This document shows, piece by piece, positions 9,203 to 17,038 of a stretch of DNA of 64,000 nt; position 1 is the first letter of the stretch; each line of letters opens with the position of its first letter. The notes below the pieces were generated by a model. That model had not been told where the DNA came from and made no database searches. It saw only the letters and a program-made list of their open reading frames with translations. The DNA comes from a virus: positions 124,001 to 188,000 of the IMG/VR virus record IMGVR_UViG_3300025096_000004; one strand, given 5' to 3'. Made by a program: the position numbers and the translations under genes.

Positions 9203-9274
9203 TAATCCATTATGACTTTTACCCAAGACTATACTAATTATAAAAGAATACAAATACCTTTAGGAGAAAATTGA

Positions 9275-10483
9275 ATGTCCTCAATGTTGGAACAAGCAAT
9301 TGTAGATGCCGCATCACTAAGAGAAGCAGCACTAAAAAACGCTGAGCAAGCTATTATTGAGAAATATGCACCCGAGATCAAAAGCGCTGTTGAAAGCATG
9401 CTGCAAGAAGAACCCGGCCAACGAGGAATGGGATCTCCCGTTCGACATGGTGGACAATTGGCACGAGTTACAGTTGAGTCCGATAACGGACAAGTTGGAA
9501 TCCAATACACTTCCGGCGGCAAGACTCATTTAGTTAACGAGGCCGATCTTGAGGAAGCTACAGAAGACGATATCCTCCAAGAAGAAGAAGGTGATATGAT
9601 GGGCGGAGCTATGTCTTCCGAACCAGCCGGCTCTGACATGAACATTCCACTCGGCGCCGCAGGCGGAGAAGCTATGTGTCCTTGCCCAGATGACGAAGAT
9701 TCTGTATCTTTTGAGTTCTCAATGGATGATTTTAAGGACATGGCTCAAGAGGAAGAACCCGGCGAACCATTCCCGACCCCCGGAGCAGACGAATTGGGTT
9801 TAGATCTCGGAGACGAAGAAGAAGACCCTCTCGCTCTTCAAGAGGACAACCGCTTTCAAGAAGTTCTTGATATGCTTGACGAAATCGCCACAAGCGACGA
9901 TGCCGAGGTCATTGCAGAGGATACTCTAGAAGAAGAATTAGTTATTGATATGGCAGGCCAGCACAAGAATGGCACCATTGAGACCAACGAATCCACCCTT
10001 GCCTATCAGCAAGAAATGGAATTAGCAAAGCAAGAATCTACCAAACATAAGGAAGAGAACGAAGCTTTGGGAAAGAAACTCGAAGAGCTTGATGAAGCTT
10101 ACAATAAGTTAAGCAAAGAACATGAACTCTACGAGAACACAATTTACAAATTAAATCAGAAGGTTCAAAGTACCCTTCTGTCAAACGCAAAATTACTTTA
10201 TTCAAATCGTGTATTGAGAGATGCCTCCTTGAATGAGCGACAAAAAGTTAAAATTGTCGAAGCCATCCAAAAAGCACGTAAACCAGAAGAAGCGAAAGCT
10301 CTTTGGGAAACCCTCAGAACTACAGTGGGATCTGACAATAAAAAGAAAGGTCCACAATCACTTAGTGAGTCAGTCAACCGAAGGTCCAACCTTTCTTCTA
10401 TGTTGCCTCGTCGCAACAACGTACAATCCAAGCAAGAAGATTCATTCTCAGAGAGGATGAGGAAGCTTGCAGGCATTAAATAA
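9275..10483 (+). CDS. Prohead core scaffold protein, gp22-like
   Basis: 402 residues, highly acidic in the middle (residues about 85-220, Glu/Asp-rich), then a coiled coil (about 250-310) and a basic C terminus. The segment SNAKLLYSNRVLRDASLNER followed by QKVKIVEAI is the conserved core of T4-like gp22 prohead scaffolds. An early L-R-E/A sequence near residue 17 could be a prohead-protease site. It sits immediately upstream of the capsid gene, as in T4. It should form the internal core on which gp23 assembles and then be degraded. Confidence 0.85.
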   Translation: MSSMLEQAIVDAASLREAALKNAEQAIIEKYAPEIKSAVESMLQEEPGQRGMGSPVRHGGQLARVTVESDNGQVGIQYTSGGKTHLVNEADLEEATEDDILQEEEGDMMGGAMSSEPAGSDMNIPLGAAGGEAMCPCPDDEDSVSFEFSMDDFKDMAQEEEPGEPFPTPGADELGLDLGDEEEDPLALQEDNRFQEVLDMLDEIATSDDAEVIAEDTLEEELVIDMAGQHKNGTIETNESTLAYQQEMELAKQESTKHKEENEALGKKLEELDEAYNKLSKEHELYENTIYKLNQKVQSTLLSNAKLLYSNRVLRDASLNERQKVKIVEAIQKARKPEEAKALWETLRTTVGSDNKKKGPQSLSESVNRRSNLSSMLPRRNNVQSKQEDSFSERMRKLAGIK

Positions 10484-10503
10484 CATTTAAGGAGGTTTAA
10501 ACT

Positions 10504-12435
10504 ATGTCTATAATTGAAAAATTGACAGAAGGCATTGTGAACCGTGACATGAAGAAAGAAGGGCAAGCTCTTCTTAACAAATGGACGGCCACAGGTCTTC
10601 TCGAAGGTCTTGAAACTGAACAAATGAAGCATAATATGGCTCGTTTGCTCGAAAATCAAGCCAAAGAGCTTCTCCGAGAAGCATCTGGTATGGGAGCCAG
10701 AGGTGACGTTGCAGGTTTTGCTGCTGTCGCATTCCCAATTGTTCGGCGTGTATTCGCCGGACTGATCGCTAATGATCTTGTTAGTGTTCAACCGATGAGT
10801 TTGCCATCTGGCCTCATCTTCTTCCTCGATTTCGTCTATGGTGATGAACTCGGCGCCGGAACAAATGCTGCTGGAGCAACTCGCTTTGGTAACACAATGG
10901 GTAACCAAACCGGTCCAGCCGAAGGCGATTCAATCTATGGTGGTGGCAAGGTCGCCTCTGGTATCTCAGAAGGTGTTAATCTTGTTGGTGCCACCAATAA
11001 AGAAACCCTTGGTGGTCCTCGTCAAGCTGTTGGTTATGCTTATGGCTCTCCAACTGGCTCCAATGCTGATGCACTTGCAAACGGTAATGCTGAATCTAAA
11101 CTTGTTTGTGCGTATCACTTAGATGGAACCATTAATGCAGATATGGGTAACGCTATTCTTTGGGATCCTGATTTGCTGGCATCTACCGACAGTTCATTGA
11201 TTATTTTTGCAATTGATGTTGTTGCTGGTACTGTGGGTTCCGCTGATTCTAATGCTTTCGAATCGGTTACAAGTGGTGTTGTCGATGCAGACTTTGACAA
11301 TCTTGCAGCGTTTGAATTGGATACTGCTGAAGCCGCAATTTATTTGAATGACTGTACAAACATTTCAAGTGTTGCAGCCGGCGATATCCAACAGATTCGT
11401 CGCTTGACTCATCTTGTAGACGCAAATTCTGCTTTTGTGTCGTCTTTGACCAACAATGCAAAAGCAGTTCGTTTTGTTTTTGTCGGAACAGCATCTGGCA
11501 TTACATTCACTTCTGCAAATAATACCACAACTCCTGCAAAACCATCATCTGCTGATTGGGGTGCTACTAAAGTTACATTCCCCGTAAAGGATCAAGCTAA
11601 GTCAACTGCTACCTCTGCTGGTGCATTGACCTCATTCGCCATGCCATTGGAAATGAATGATAAGATCCCAGAGATCGACATCAAGGTCGATAGCATCGCT
11701 ATCACCGCTCAAACCAAGAAACTGAAGGCCAAATGGTCACCAGAGCTTGGTCAAGATCTTAATGCATACCACAACTTGGATGCTGAAGTTGAGTTGACCT
11801 CTATCCTTTCTGAGCAAGTTGCTCTTGAAATCGATCGAGAAATCTTGGCTGATCTTGTGAATGGTGCAAAAGCTGCGACCTATTATTGGTCTCGTTCTCC
11901 CGGCCTTTTCGTTAATCGCTTGACTGGTGCTGAACTTGGTGCAACTTCTGCTGCTCCCGACTTCACTGGAACGGTTTCCGAATGGTATGAAACCTTGATT
12001 GAAACAATTAATGATGTTTCTGCTCAAATTCATATGAAGACACTTCGCGGTGGCGCCAATTTTGTTGTTTGCTCTCCTGAAGTTGCTAACATTCTTGAGT
12101 TTACCTCTGGTTTCCGAGCTAATGTCACTGCTGATGCAGATAAGGGCGACATCGGAGCAGTTAAGGCTGGTTCTCTGAATCGTAAATTCGACGTTATCGT
12201 TGATCCTTACTTCCTTCGTAACGTAATCCTTATTGGGCGTAAAGGAAATTCTTTCCTTGAGTCTGGTTATGTGTATGCACCTTATGTGCCTCTCCAAACC
12301 ACTCCAACGATCTTCGGCGTAGAGGACTTCGTGCCTCGTAAAGGGGTTATGACCCGTTACGCTAAGAAGATGGTCCGTCCTGATATGTACGGTCTCGTCA
12401 TCATTCGAGGTCTTCTTGGAGAGTCTGGTTCCTAA
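10504..12435 (+). CDS. gp23: Major capsid protein, gp23-like
   Basis: 643 residues, longer than T4 gp23 (521). The region FPIVRRVFAGLIANDLVSVQ then PMSLPSGLIFFLDF is the conserved gp23 signature. The C-terminal part keeps the family blocks around ANFVVCSPEVANIL, FDVIVDPYF and VPRKGVMTRYAKKMVRPDMY. A likely prohead-protease site is L57-L-R-E59/A60, in the position of the T4 cut that removes the N-terminal 65 residues. The extra length is mainly in a Gly/Ala/Thr-rich insertion between residues about 120 and 370. A strong SD (AAGGAGG) precedes the ATG and a terminator follows the stop. Confidence 0.95.
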   Translation: MSIIEKLTEGIVNRDMKKEGQALLNKWTATGLLEGLETEQMKHNMARLLENQAKELLREASGMGARGDVAGFAAVAFPIVRRVFAGLIANDLVSVQPMSLPSGLIFFLDFVYGDELGAGTNAAGATRFGNTMGNQTGPAEGDSIYGGGKVASGISEGVNLVGATNKETLGGPRQAVGYAYGSPTGSNADALANGNAESKLVCAYHLDGTINADMGNAILWDPDLLASTDSSLIIFAIDVVAGTVGSADSNAFESVTSGVVDADFDNLAAFELDTAEAAIYLNDCTNISSVAAGDIQQIRRLTHLVDANSAFVSSLTNNAKAVRFVFVGTASGITFTSANNTTTPAKPSSADWGATKVTFPVKDQAKSTATSAGALTSFAMPLEMNDKIPEIDIKVDSIAITAQTKKLKAKWSPELGQDLNAYHNLDAEVELTSILSEQVALEIDREILADLVNGAKAATYYWSRSPGLFVNRLTGAELGATSAAPDFTGTVSEWYETLIETINDVSAQIHMKTLRGGANFVVCSPEVANILEFTSGFRANVTADADKGDIGAVKAGSLNRKFDVIVDPYFLRNVILIGRKGNSFLESGYVYAPYVPLQTTPTIFGVEDFVPRKGVMTRYAKKMVRPDMYGLVIIRGLLGESGS

Positions 12436-12462
12436 TCAGATAATCTAGGAAATTAAAATATG

Positions 12463-12491
12463 CCCCCGGAGGAAACTCCGGGGGTTTTCTT
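12463..12491 (+). terminator. Intrinsic terminator after capsid gene
   Basis: A perfect 9-bp stem (CCCCCGGAG/CTCCGGGGG) with a GAAA loop, followed by a T-rich run. It lies 27 bases after the capsid stop and should end or attenuate the capsid transcript. Confidence 0.95.
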
Positions 12492-12500
12492 TTTCTGGAT

Positions 12501-12510
12501 ACTATTTACT
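12501..12510 (+). promoter_or_regulatory. Recurrent ACTATTTACT motif (candidate late promoter)
   Basis: Directly follows the capsid terminator and precedes the next gene by 54 bases. The same ten bases occur at 13681, 14308 and 16996, and a variant occurs at 22509; all are in intergenic gaps of the virion module. Confidence 0.5.
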
Positions 12511-12563
12511 AATGATTACGCACCGAGCGTAAAGAAGAATTACATACTAAGGAGATATAAATT

Positions 12564-13034
12564 ATGTCAAGAGTTGCAAGAAGCGCAAGAGTCGCAAGCC
12601 GACAAAGAGTTGAGACACTTAGTGGAGCAAAAACCATTGAATCGGCAGAAACCGGTGAACTTTACTTGGTGTCCGCCGCCTCTACAGTGACTTTGCCACG
12701 CCCACAAGAGGGTGCTTACTTTAAATTTATTGTTAGTGCTGATATCACAAGCGCCAGCGCACTGGTTATTCAATCCCATGCTGCTGGTTCTGGAGATATG
12801 GCCGGAAGTGTTCAATGTGTTACTGAAGGTGGCAGTGGACATGCTGGCGATAATCATGCTGATGCCCAAGCTGCAATTGCCGATGGGCATGATAAATTGA
12901 CTATTGGTGATGGCTCAAACCCTATTCATGCGGGCTCTCGTGTGGAGTGCGTTTCTGATGGTACAAACTGGTTTGTTCATGGGTTCATATGGGCAAACGA
13001 TAATGGTGCCGCAGCAGCATTTGGCGACCAATAG
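12564..13034 (+). CDS. Putative capsid decoration protein, paralogue 1
   Basis: 156 residues, beta-rich, with an Arg-rich N terminus (MSRVARSARVASRQR). It shares with the next gene the blocks GELYLVSAASTVTLP, GAYFKFIV, DITSASALVI, DGHDKLTIG, a VECxSDGTxW element, and the C-terminal FGDQ. No known family is recognised. The gene is its own small unit, with a candidate late motif upstream and a UUCG-loop terminator downstream, directly after the capsid gene. That suggests a highly expressed head component such as a decoration protein. SD AAGGAG with nine-base spacing. Confidence 0.7.
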   Translation: MSRVARSARVASRQRVETLSGAKTIESAETGELYLVSAASTVTLPRPQEGAYFKFIVSADITSASALVIQSHAAGSGDMAGSVQCVTEGGSGHAGDNHADAQAAIADGHDKLTIGDGSNPIHAGSRVECVSDGTNWFVHGFIWANDNGAAAAFGDQ

Positions 13035-13062
13035 TCTCACAAGCTCCTCAAGAAAAAGACAA

Positions 13063-13085
13063 GGCTCACTTCGGTGAGCTTTTTC
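13063..13085 (+). terminator. Intrinsic terminator with UUCG tetraloop
   Basis: Stem GCTCAC/GTGAGC closed by the stable TTCG loop and followed by TTTTT. It isolates the first decoration-type gene from the second. Confidence 0.93.
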
Positions 13086-13158
13086 TATATGAGAGCACTA
13101 CTTAGTAATGAAGAACAAACATGTGTTCTTAATTAATTTTATAAGGAGAAACCTATAC

Positions 13159-13626
13159 ATGTCATATGTCGCAAAATATCAAAGAGTCGCCACCATTTCT
13201 GGCAATTACGCCATTGGCGGAACCAACCAAGCTGACCACGCTCAAGAATCGGGCCGACTCTATTTAGTTAGTGCTGCTTGCACAGTTACTCTTCCCGCAG
13301 TCAGAGATGGCGCCTATTATAAATTTGTTGTTAAGCAAGATATCACCAGTGCCAGCGCTTTAATTATCAATGCTGTTGCCGGAGAAGATATGGCTGGATC
13401 CATTCGGGTTCATGTTGAGGGAAGCTCAGGAAACGCCGCTGAACTCACCGCCATTGCACAGGCAGACCCCGCTGATGGTCACGACAAATTAACTATTGGC
13501 GGTGGCTCCAATGCCCTCCATGCTGGTTCTTGGGTTGAATGTTTCTCTGATGGCACCTATTGGTATCTTTATGGCGACATGTGGGCCAATAATGATGCTG
13601 TTGTTGCTACTTTCGGAGATCAGTAA
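13159..13626 (+). CDS. Putative capsid decoration protein, paralogue 2
   Basis: 155 residues, paralogue of 12564-13034. I chose the ATG at 13159 because AAGGAG lies ten bases upstream, the spacing used by other late genes here; the frame is open to 13108, but that extension (a Phe/Ile/Arg-rich leader) has no SD. Shared blocks are GRLYLVSAACTVTLP, GAYYKFVV, DITSASALII, DGHDKLTIG and FGDQ. It has its own terminator, a near copy of the previous one. The function is inferred to be a virion surface protein. Confidence 0.72.
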   Translation: MSYVAKYQRVATISGNYAIGGTNQADHAQESGRLYLVSAACTVTLPAVRDGAYYKFVVKQDITSASALIINAVAGEDMAGSIRVHVEGSSGNAAELTAIAQADPADGHDKLTIGGGSNALHAGSWVECFSDGTYWYLYGDMWANNDAVVATFGDQ

Positions 13627-13650
13627 CTTTTCTTCAATAGTAAGATCAAA

Positions 13651-13671
13651 GCTCACTTCGGTGGGCTTTTT
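13651..13671 (+). terminator. Second UUCG-loop terminator
   Basis: Stem GCTCAC/GTGGGC (one G-U wobble) with a TTCG loop, then TTTTT. Nearly identical to the terminator at 13063, consistent with duplication of the whole gene-plus-terminator unit. Confidence 0.93.
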
Positions 13672-13680
13672 CTGTTTGAG

Positions 13681-13690
13681 ACTATTTACT
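13681..13690 (+). promoter_or_regulatory. ACTATTTACT motif (candidate late promoter)
   Basis: Exact copy of the motif at 12501, placed nine bases after the terminator T-run and 24 bases before the next ATG. Confidence 0.5.
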
Positions 13691-13713
13691 ATATAACCTA
13701 GGAGAAGATTGTA

Positions 13714-14058
13714 ATGGGTAGAAGAAATAGAAGAAGAAAGGCAATGATGAGAAAAGTTAAAGCTGGGCACCAACTGGATGATACTCTTTTGCGTAAAGTA
13801 GGATTAGGACATGTTGTCGATGAAAGACTAAAGTTGGAAGCTGAAGAGAAAGCCCAAGCAGCCGAAGAAGTACGATTGAAGGCAGAAGAAGAGGCCCAAT
13901 TAAAGGCCCAAGCTGAAGCCAAAGCCGCCGCTGATGCGAAAGCAAAAGCAGAAGCAGAAGCTGATGCGAAAGCAAAGAAAGCCATCCCCGCAAAAGCTAA
14001 AAAACCCAAGCCCAAAAGAGCCCCACGGCGGAAATCCACTGTAAAAGAGAAGAAATGA
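13714..14058 (+). CDS. Ala/Lys/Glu-rich coiled-coil protein
   Basis: 114 residues. The N terminus is strongly basic (MGRRNRRRKAMMRK). Residues about 45-95 form a long alanine/lysine/glutamate helix with repeats such as AEAKAAADAKAKAEAEADAK. The C terminus is basic and Pro-rich (KPKPKRAPRR). There is no homology I can name. The composition resembles histone H1-like or other DNA-condensing proteins. The position after capsid genes would fit an internal head or DNA-binding protein, but a simple structural coiled coil is equally possible. Confidence 0.6.
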   Translation: MGRRNRRRKAMMRKVKAGHQLDDTLLRKVGLGHVVDERLKLEAEEKAQAAEEVRLKAEEEAQLKAQAEAKAAADAKAKAEAEADAKAKKAIPAKAKKPKPKRAPRRKSTVKEKK

Positions 14059-14297
14059 AAAAATTATCTAAATTACAACAAAAATTGTGGGATTCTGGCC
14101 AATTAAAGCCAAACCCCATCCCAAGACAAGAAGACAATTCGGTAATGATTGACAAAATGAAAAACCAATCCAACATTAACCTTATGAAGCTTAAAAAAAA
14201 TGATCTTTTAGCAATCGCCGAAGGCATGGGGTGTAAAGTGACCCCTAAGAATACTAAGAAACAAATCATTGAAGCCATTGAAAAACAATCCGCATAA
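14055..14297 (+). CDS. Small protein with SAP/Rho-N-like C-terminal motif
   Basis: 80 residues. The C-terminal 35 residues (LKKNDLLAIAEGMGCKVTPK, then NTKKQIIEAI) have the two-helix L-x-x-L-A-x-x-x-G pattern of SAP or Rho N-terminal-like nucleic-acid-binding motifs. The start overlaps the previous stop (ATGA), implying coupled translation with the basic coiled-coil protein. A DNA-binding role is plausible, but family membership is only suggested by the pattern. Confidence 0.6.
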   Translation: MKKLSKLQQKLWDSGQLKPNPIPRQEDNSVMIDKMKNQSNINLMKLKKNDLLAIAEGMGCKVTPKNTKKQIIEAIEKQSA

Positions 14298-14307
14298 TAA
14301 ATTTAAG

Positions 14308-14317
14308 ACTATTTACT
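14308..14317 (+). promoter_or_regulatory. ACTATTTACT motif (candidate late promoter)
   Basis: Third exact copy, 22 bases before the ATG of the neck-protein gene and upstream of its SD. Confidence 0.5.
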
Positions 14318-14338
14318 TGAGACTGGAGGATTATATGA

Positions 14339-15619
14339 ATGGCTGTACCAACTTTAACACCCGTCTCTAAGACAAGTGCAATTGTGCTCCCATCCGCTGG
14401 CACACCAGAAAACGTCGCCGCTGCATGCCCAATTGGCGTATACATTGGTTCTGTTGATTTTTTGTCTGGCGCATCGGCACAGGTTGCTTATACCTATAAG
14501 AAGCTTGGTGGCGATATACTTGATATCGAAATTACTGAACAAAACGTTTATGCTAACTATGAAGAGGCTTGCCTCGAGTATTCTTATTTGGTTAATATAC
14601 ATCAATCGAAGAATTCCCTTGGCTCTGCTCTCGGAGCAAGCACGGGATCTTTCGACCACACAGGCGAGTTCTCAGGCTCGGCATCAGGCTCTGCTGCTAA
14701 CGTGGGTGCAAATGTTAAATTTCCAAAAATTCGTTTTGAAGCTTCAAATCGCTTAAGTGATACTTATTCGACCACAACAGGTATTGGTGGAACAGAACAA
14801 GTGTATTCTGCCTCTTTTGATACAGTCAATGAGAAACAAGATTATGATTTGCAAAGTATTGTTTCTTCCTCAGCCGCTGATTCAGATAATAGCGCATATC
14901 CGTACTATGATAAAGTCGGAGACAAAAGAATAATTATTAAAAACGTATATTATCGAACCCCATTTGCCGTCTGGAGATTCTATGGTTATTATGGCGGGCT
15001 GAACGTTGTGGGCAACTTTCATAATTACGGACAATACACAGATGATAGCTCATTTGAGGTTATTCCGTCATGGCACAACAAGATGCAGGCCGTAGCCTAT
15101 GAAGACCACCTTTATACGAGAACATCTCATTATTCTTACGAAGTTATAGACAACAAGCTGCGTATTTATCCTGCCCCCGACCGAGGAATGTCTCCGGTCA
15201 AGTTTTGGTTCAGATTTACAATCAAGACCGGCCCATTCGAGGACGAAGGAAATAACGAAGACGGCTTAAATGGCGTTAACAACATGAGCAATCTTCCATT
15301 TGAGAACATTGCATATAATACAATCAACTCAATTGGCAAACAATGGATTCGAAGGTTTGCCCTTGCTCTTTCAAAAGAGACTCTCGGCCAAGTCCGAGGT
15401 AAATTTGGAGGCGCCGTGCCCATACCCGGCGACTCTATATCGTTAAACGCCTCAGATTTGCTTGGACAAGCAAAGGAAGAGCAAACAGCCCTTCGAGATG
15501 AGCTAAAAACCGTCCTCGACGAGATGACATATGACAAAATTATAGAAAAAGAAGCAGCAATGGGCGAAAATTCAATGAAAACGCAAGAAAAGTCGCCCTT
15601 GCCGGTCTTTGTGGGGTAA
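14339..15619 (+). CDS. Neck protein, gp13-like (head completion)
   Basis: 426 residues; T4 gp13 is 309. The N-terminal region KLGGDILDIEITEQNVYANY followed by EEACLEYSY matches the gp13-type pattern 'LG.P.I.IE.T..Q....I..A'. A later segment with NKLRIYPAPDRGMSPVKFWF is also typical of this group. A Ser/Gly/Ala-rich loop (residues about 95-125) is an insertion. gp13 works with gp14 to close the portal after packaging and attach the tail. The gp14-like gene follows after four bases. SD GGAGG, nine-base spacing. Confidence 0.7.
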   Translation: MAVPTLTPVSKTSAIVLPSAGTPENVAAACPIGVYIGSVDFLSGASAQVAYTYKKLGGDILDIEITEQNVYANYEEACLEYSYLVNIHQSKNSLGSALGASTGSFDHTGEFSGSASGSAANVGANVKFPKIRFEASNRLSDTYSTTTGIGGTEQVYSASFDTVNEKQDYDLQSIVSSSAADSDNSAYPYYDKVGDKRIIIKNVYYRTPFAVWRFYGYYGGLNVVGNFHNYGQYTDDSSFEVIPSWHNKMQAVAYEDHLYTRTSHYSYEVIDNKLRIYPAPDRGMSPVKFWFRFTIKTGPFEDEGNNEDGLNGVNNMSNLPFENIAYNTINSIGKQWIRRFALALSKETLGQVRGKFGGAVPIPGDSISLNASDLLGQAKEEQTALRDELKTVLDEMTYDKIIEKEAAMGENSMKTQEKSPLPVFVG

Positions 15620-15623
15620 ATAA

Positions 15624-16115
15624 ATGGCAGATGATAAATGGAAAGCACCAGAACAGTCGCCTCCTCCGATGTTTTTCGGAGATAAAGAGAAAGATTTGGT
15701 CAAACAGATCAATGACGAGATCATAGAGCGTGTTGTCGGCCAAGAAGTCCTCTATTTTCCGATTGATTTGAATTATACCAACTTTCATCCGTTATATGGC
15801 GAGGCCATAGAAAAAACTTTCTTACCTCCGGTAAGGGTATATGCAAGAGTTGAGTACGGTGGTGTAGAAACCATGTTTATGGAGAATGTTGGTCTCGATA
15901 AGAAGACAACTCTTAAAGTTATGTTTCATAAGAGACGCTTAACAGAAGACCAGAACCTGTTTGTCCGTGAGGGCGATTTCCTTAAGTATGGATCTATCTA
16001 TTATGAGATAGTAAAATTAAATGAACCAAAACACCTTTTTGGTCAGGCCGATAATCAGTTCGAAATCCAAGCCGAATGTATAAGATCAAGGGATGGACTT
16101 TTCAATGCAAAGTAA
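15624..16115 (+). CDS. Neck protein, gp14-like
   Basis: 163 residues, shorter than T4 gp14 (256). Family-like features are an early D/E-x-I-I-E-R-V-x-G segment, YFPIDLNYTN (T4: YYVPREYV), LYGEAIEKTF, and the C-terminal DFLKYGSIYYEIVKLNEPKH, then LFGQADNQFEI, paralleling T4 '[20 protein letters not shown]'. It should form the neck with the gp13-like product. The assignment rests on motif memory plus the 13-14-15 gene order. Confidence 0.72.
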   Translation: MADDKWKAPEQSPPPMFFGDKEKDLVKQINDEIIERVVGQEVLYFPIDLNYTNFHPLYGEAIEKTFLPPVRVYARVEYGGVETMFMENVGLDKKTTLKVMFHKRRLTEDQNLFVREGDFLKYGSIYYEIVKLNEPKHLFGQADNQFEIQAECIRSRDGLFNAK

Positions 16116-16974
16116 AACCAGAGATGTAGAATTTCTTCCATCAACGATGGAAACTATTGACACTGCTTTCTATGAGTGGGTTGATGAGTCTCTTAACATA
16201 TCTGTTAATTCTAATGCTGGCTGGAATAAGGTTCCTGTATTGTGGCTGTCGGCCGAACGTGCCTATCAGGTTAAACATACTAAAGAGTTGCGAGACTCTG
16301 TTGGTAAGTTAAAGCTACCAATTATAACAGTGACTAGAATGTCTATAACTAAAGATAGACAATTCAAGGGAGCAATGCAAGCTCACTTTCCAAATGATTC
16401 TTTATACTCTGGAGATTACAAAGGCGGCACGATACAAATAGCTCGAAGAATTAAGCAAAATAAAACGAGGGATTTCGCTAATAAAGACCTCCGCAAGGGA
16501 ATTCTTGGTGTAACACCCACCGGAGAGTCTGAATATACTGGCCCTAGAGACAACAAGAAGGTGGTCTATGAAACCTTGTCTATTCCTATCCCAACCCATG
16601 TTACTGTTAAATATAGCATCACTTTGAGATCTGAGTATCAACAACAGATGAATACTATGATACAACCATTTATAACTCGTACTGGCAATGTGTCTGGTTT
16701 TATATTTGGAAAAGATAATCATAAATTTGAGGGCTTTGTGGAACAAGACTTTAGTGATTCCAATAATATGACAAACCTTGGAGAAGAGGAAAGAAAGTTC
16801 GAAACAAAGGTCGAAGTGAAAGTTCTTGGCTATTTAATAGGTGAAGGCCCCAATGATCCAAGGCCCAAAATAACAATTAGGGAGAATCAAGTTGAGGTTA
16901 GAATCTCCCGAGAAAAAGTTATTACAGGCGATTTGAGACCTTGGGCCAAAGATGATGGTAAATACAGAGAATAA
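16093..16974 (+). CDS. Tail sheath stabiliser / terminator, gp15-like
   Basis: 293 residues (T4 gp15, 272). The segments VPVLWLSAERAYQ, LPIITVTRMSITKD and PIPTHVTVKYSITLRSEYQQ followed by MNTMIQPF match the gp15 layout. The start is uncertain: ATG 16093 overlaps the upstream gene by 23 bases and has AAGGG directly before it, while ATG 16105 (MQSKTRDVEF) overlaps by 11. gp15 caps the completed tail and joins it to the neck. The 13-14-15-18-19 order here resembles T4 without 16 and 17. Confidence 0.75.
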   Translation: MDFSMQSKTRDVEFLPSTMETIDTAFYEWVDESLNISVNSNAGWNKVPVLWLSAERAYQVKHTKELRDSVGKLKLPIITVTRMSITKDRQFKGAMQAHFPNDSLYSGDYKGGTIQIARRIKQNKTRDFANKDLRKGILGVTPTGESEYTGPRDNKKVVYETLSIPIPTHVTVKYSITLRSEYQQQMNTMIQPFITRTGNVSGFIFGKDNHKFEGFVEQDFSDSNNMTNLGEEERKFETKVEVKVLGYLIGEGPNDPRPKITIRENQVEVRISREKVITGDLRPWAKDDGKYRE

Positions 16975-16995
16975 TGGTTATTCAACGAACAAGAT

Positions 16996-17005
16996 ACTAT
17001 TTACT
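16996..17005 (+). promoter_or_regulatory. ACTATTTACT motif (candidate late promoter)
   Basis: Fourth exact copy, in the 64-base gap upstream of the tail-sheath gene, 33 bases before its ATG. Confidence 0.5.
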
Positions 17006-17038
17006 ACAAGATATAGTTATAAAAGGAGATAATTCTTA

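Noticed and set aside
9212-9274. 20-codon ORF (MTFTQDYTNYKRIQIPLGEN) ending right at the scaffold start
   Set aside because: No SD, no composition signal, and its end encodes the SD of the next gene; more likely leader sequence.
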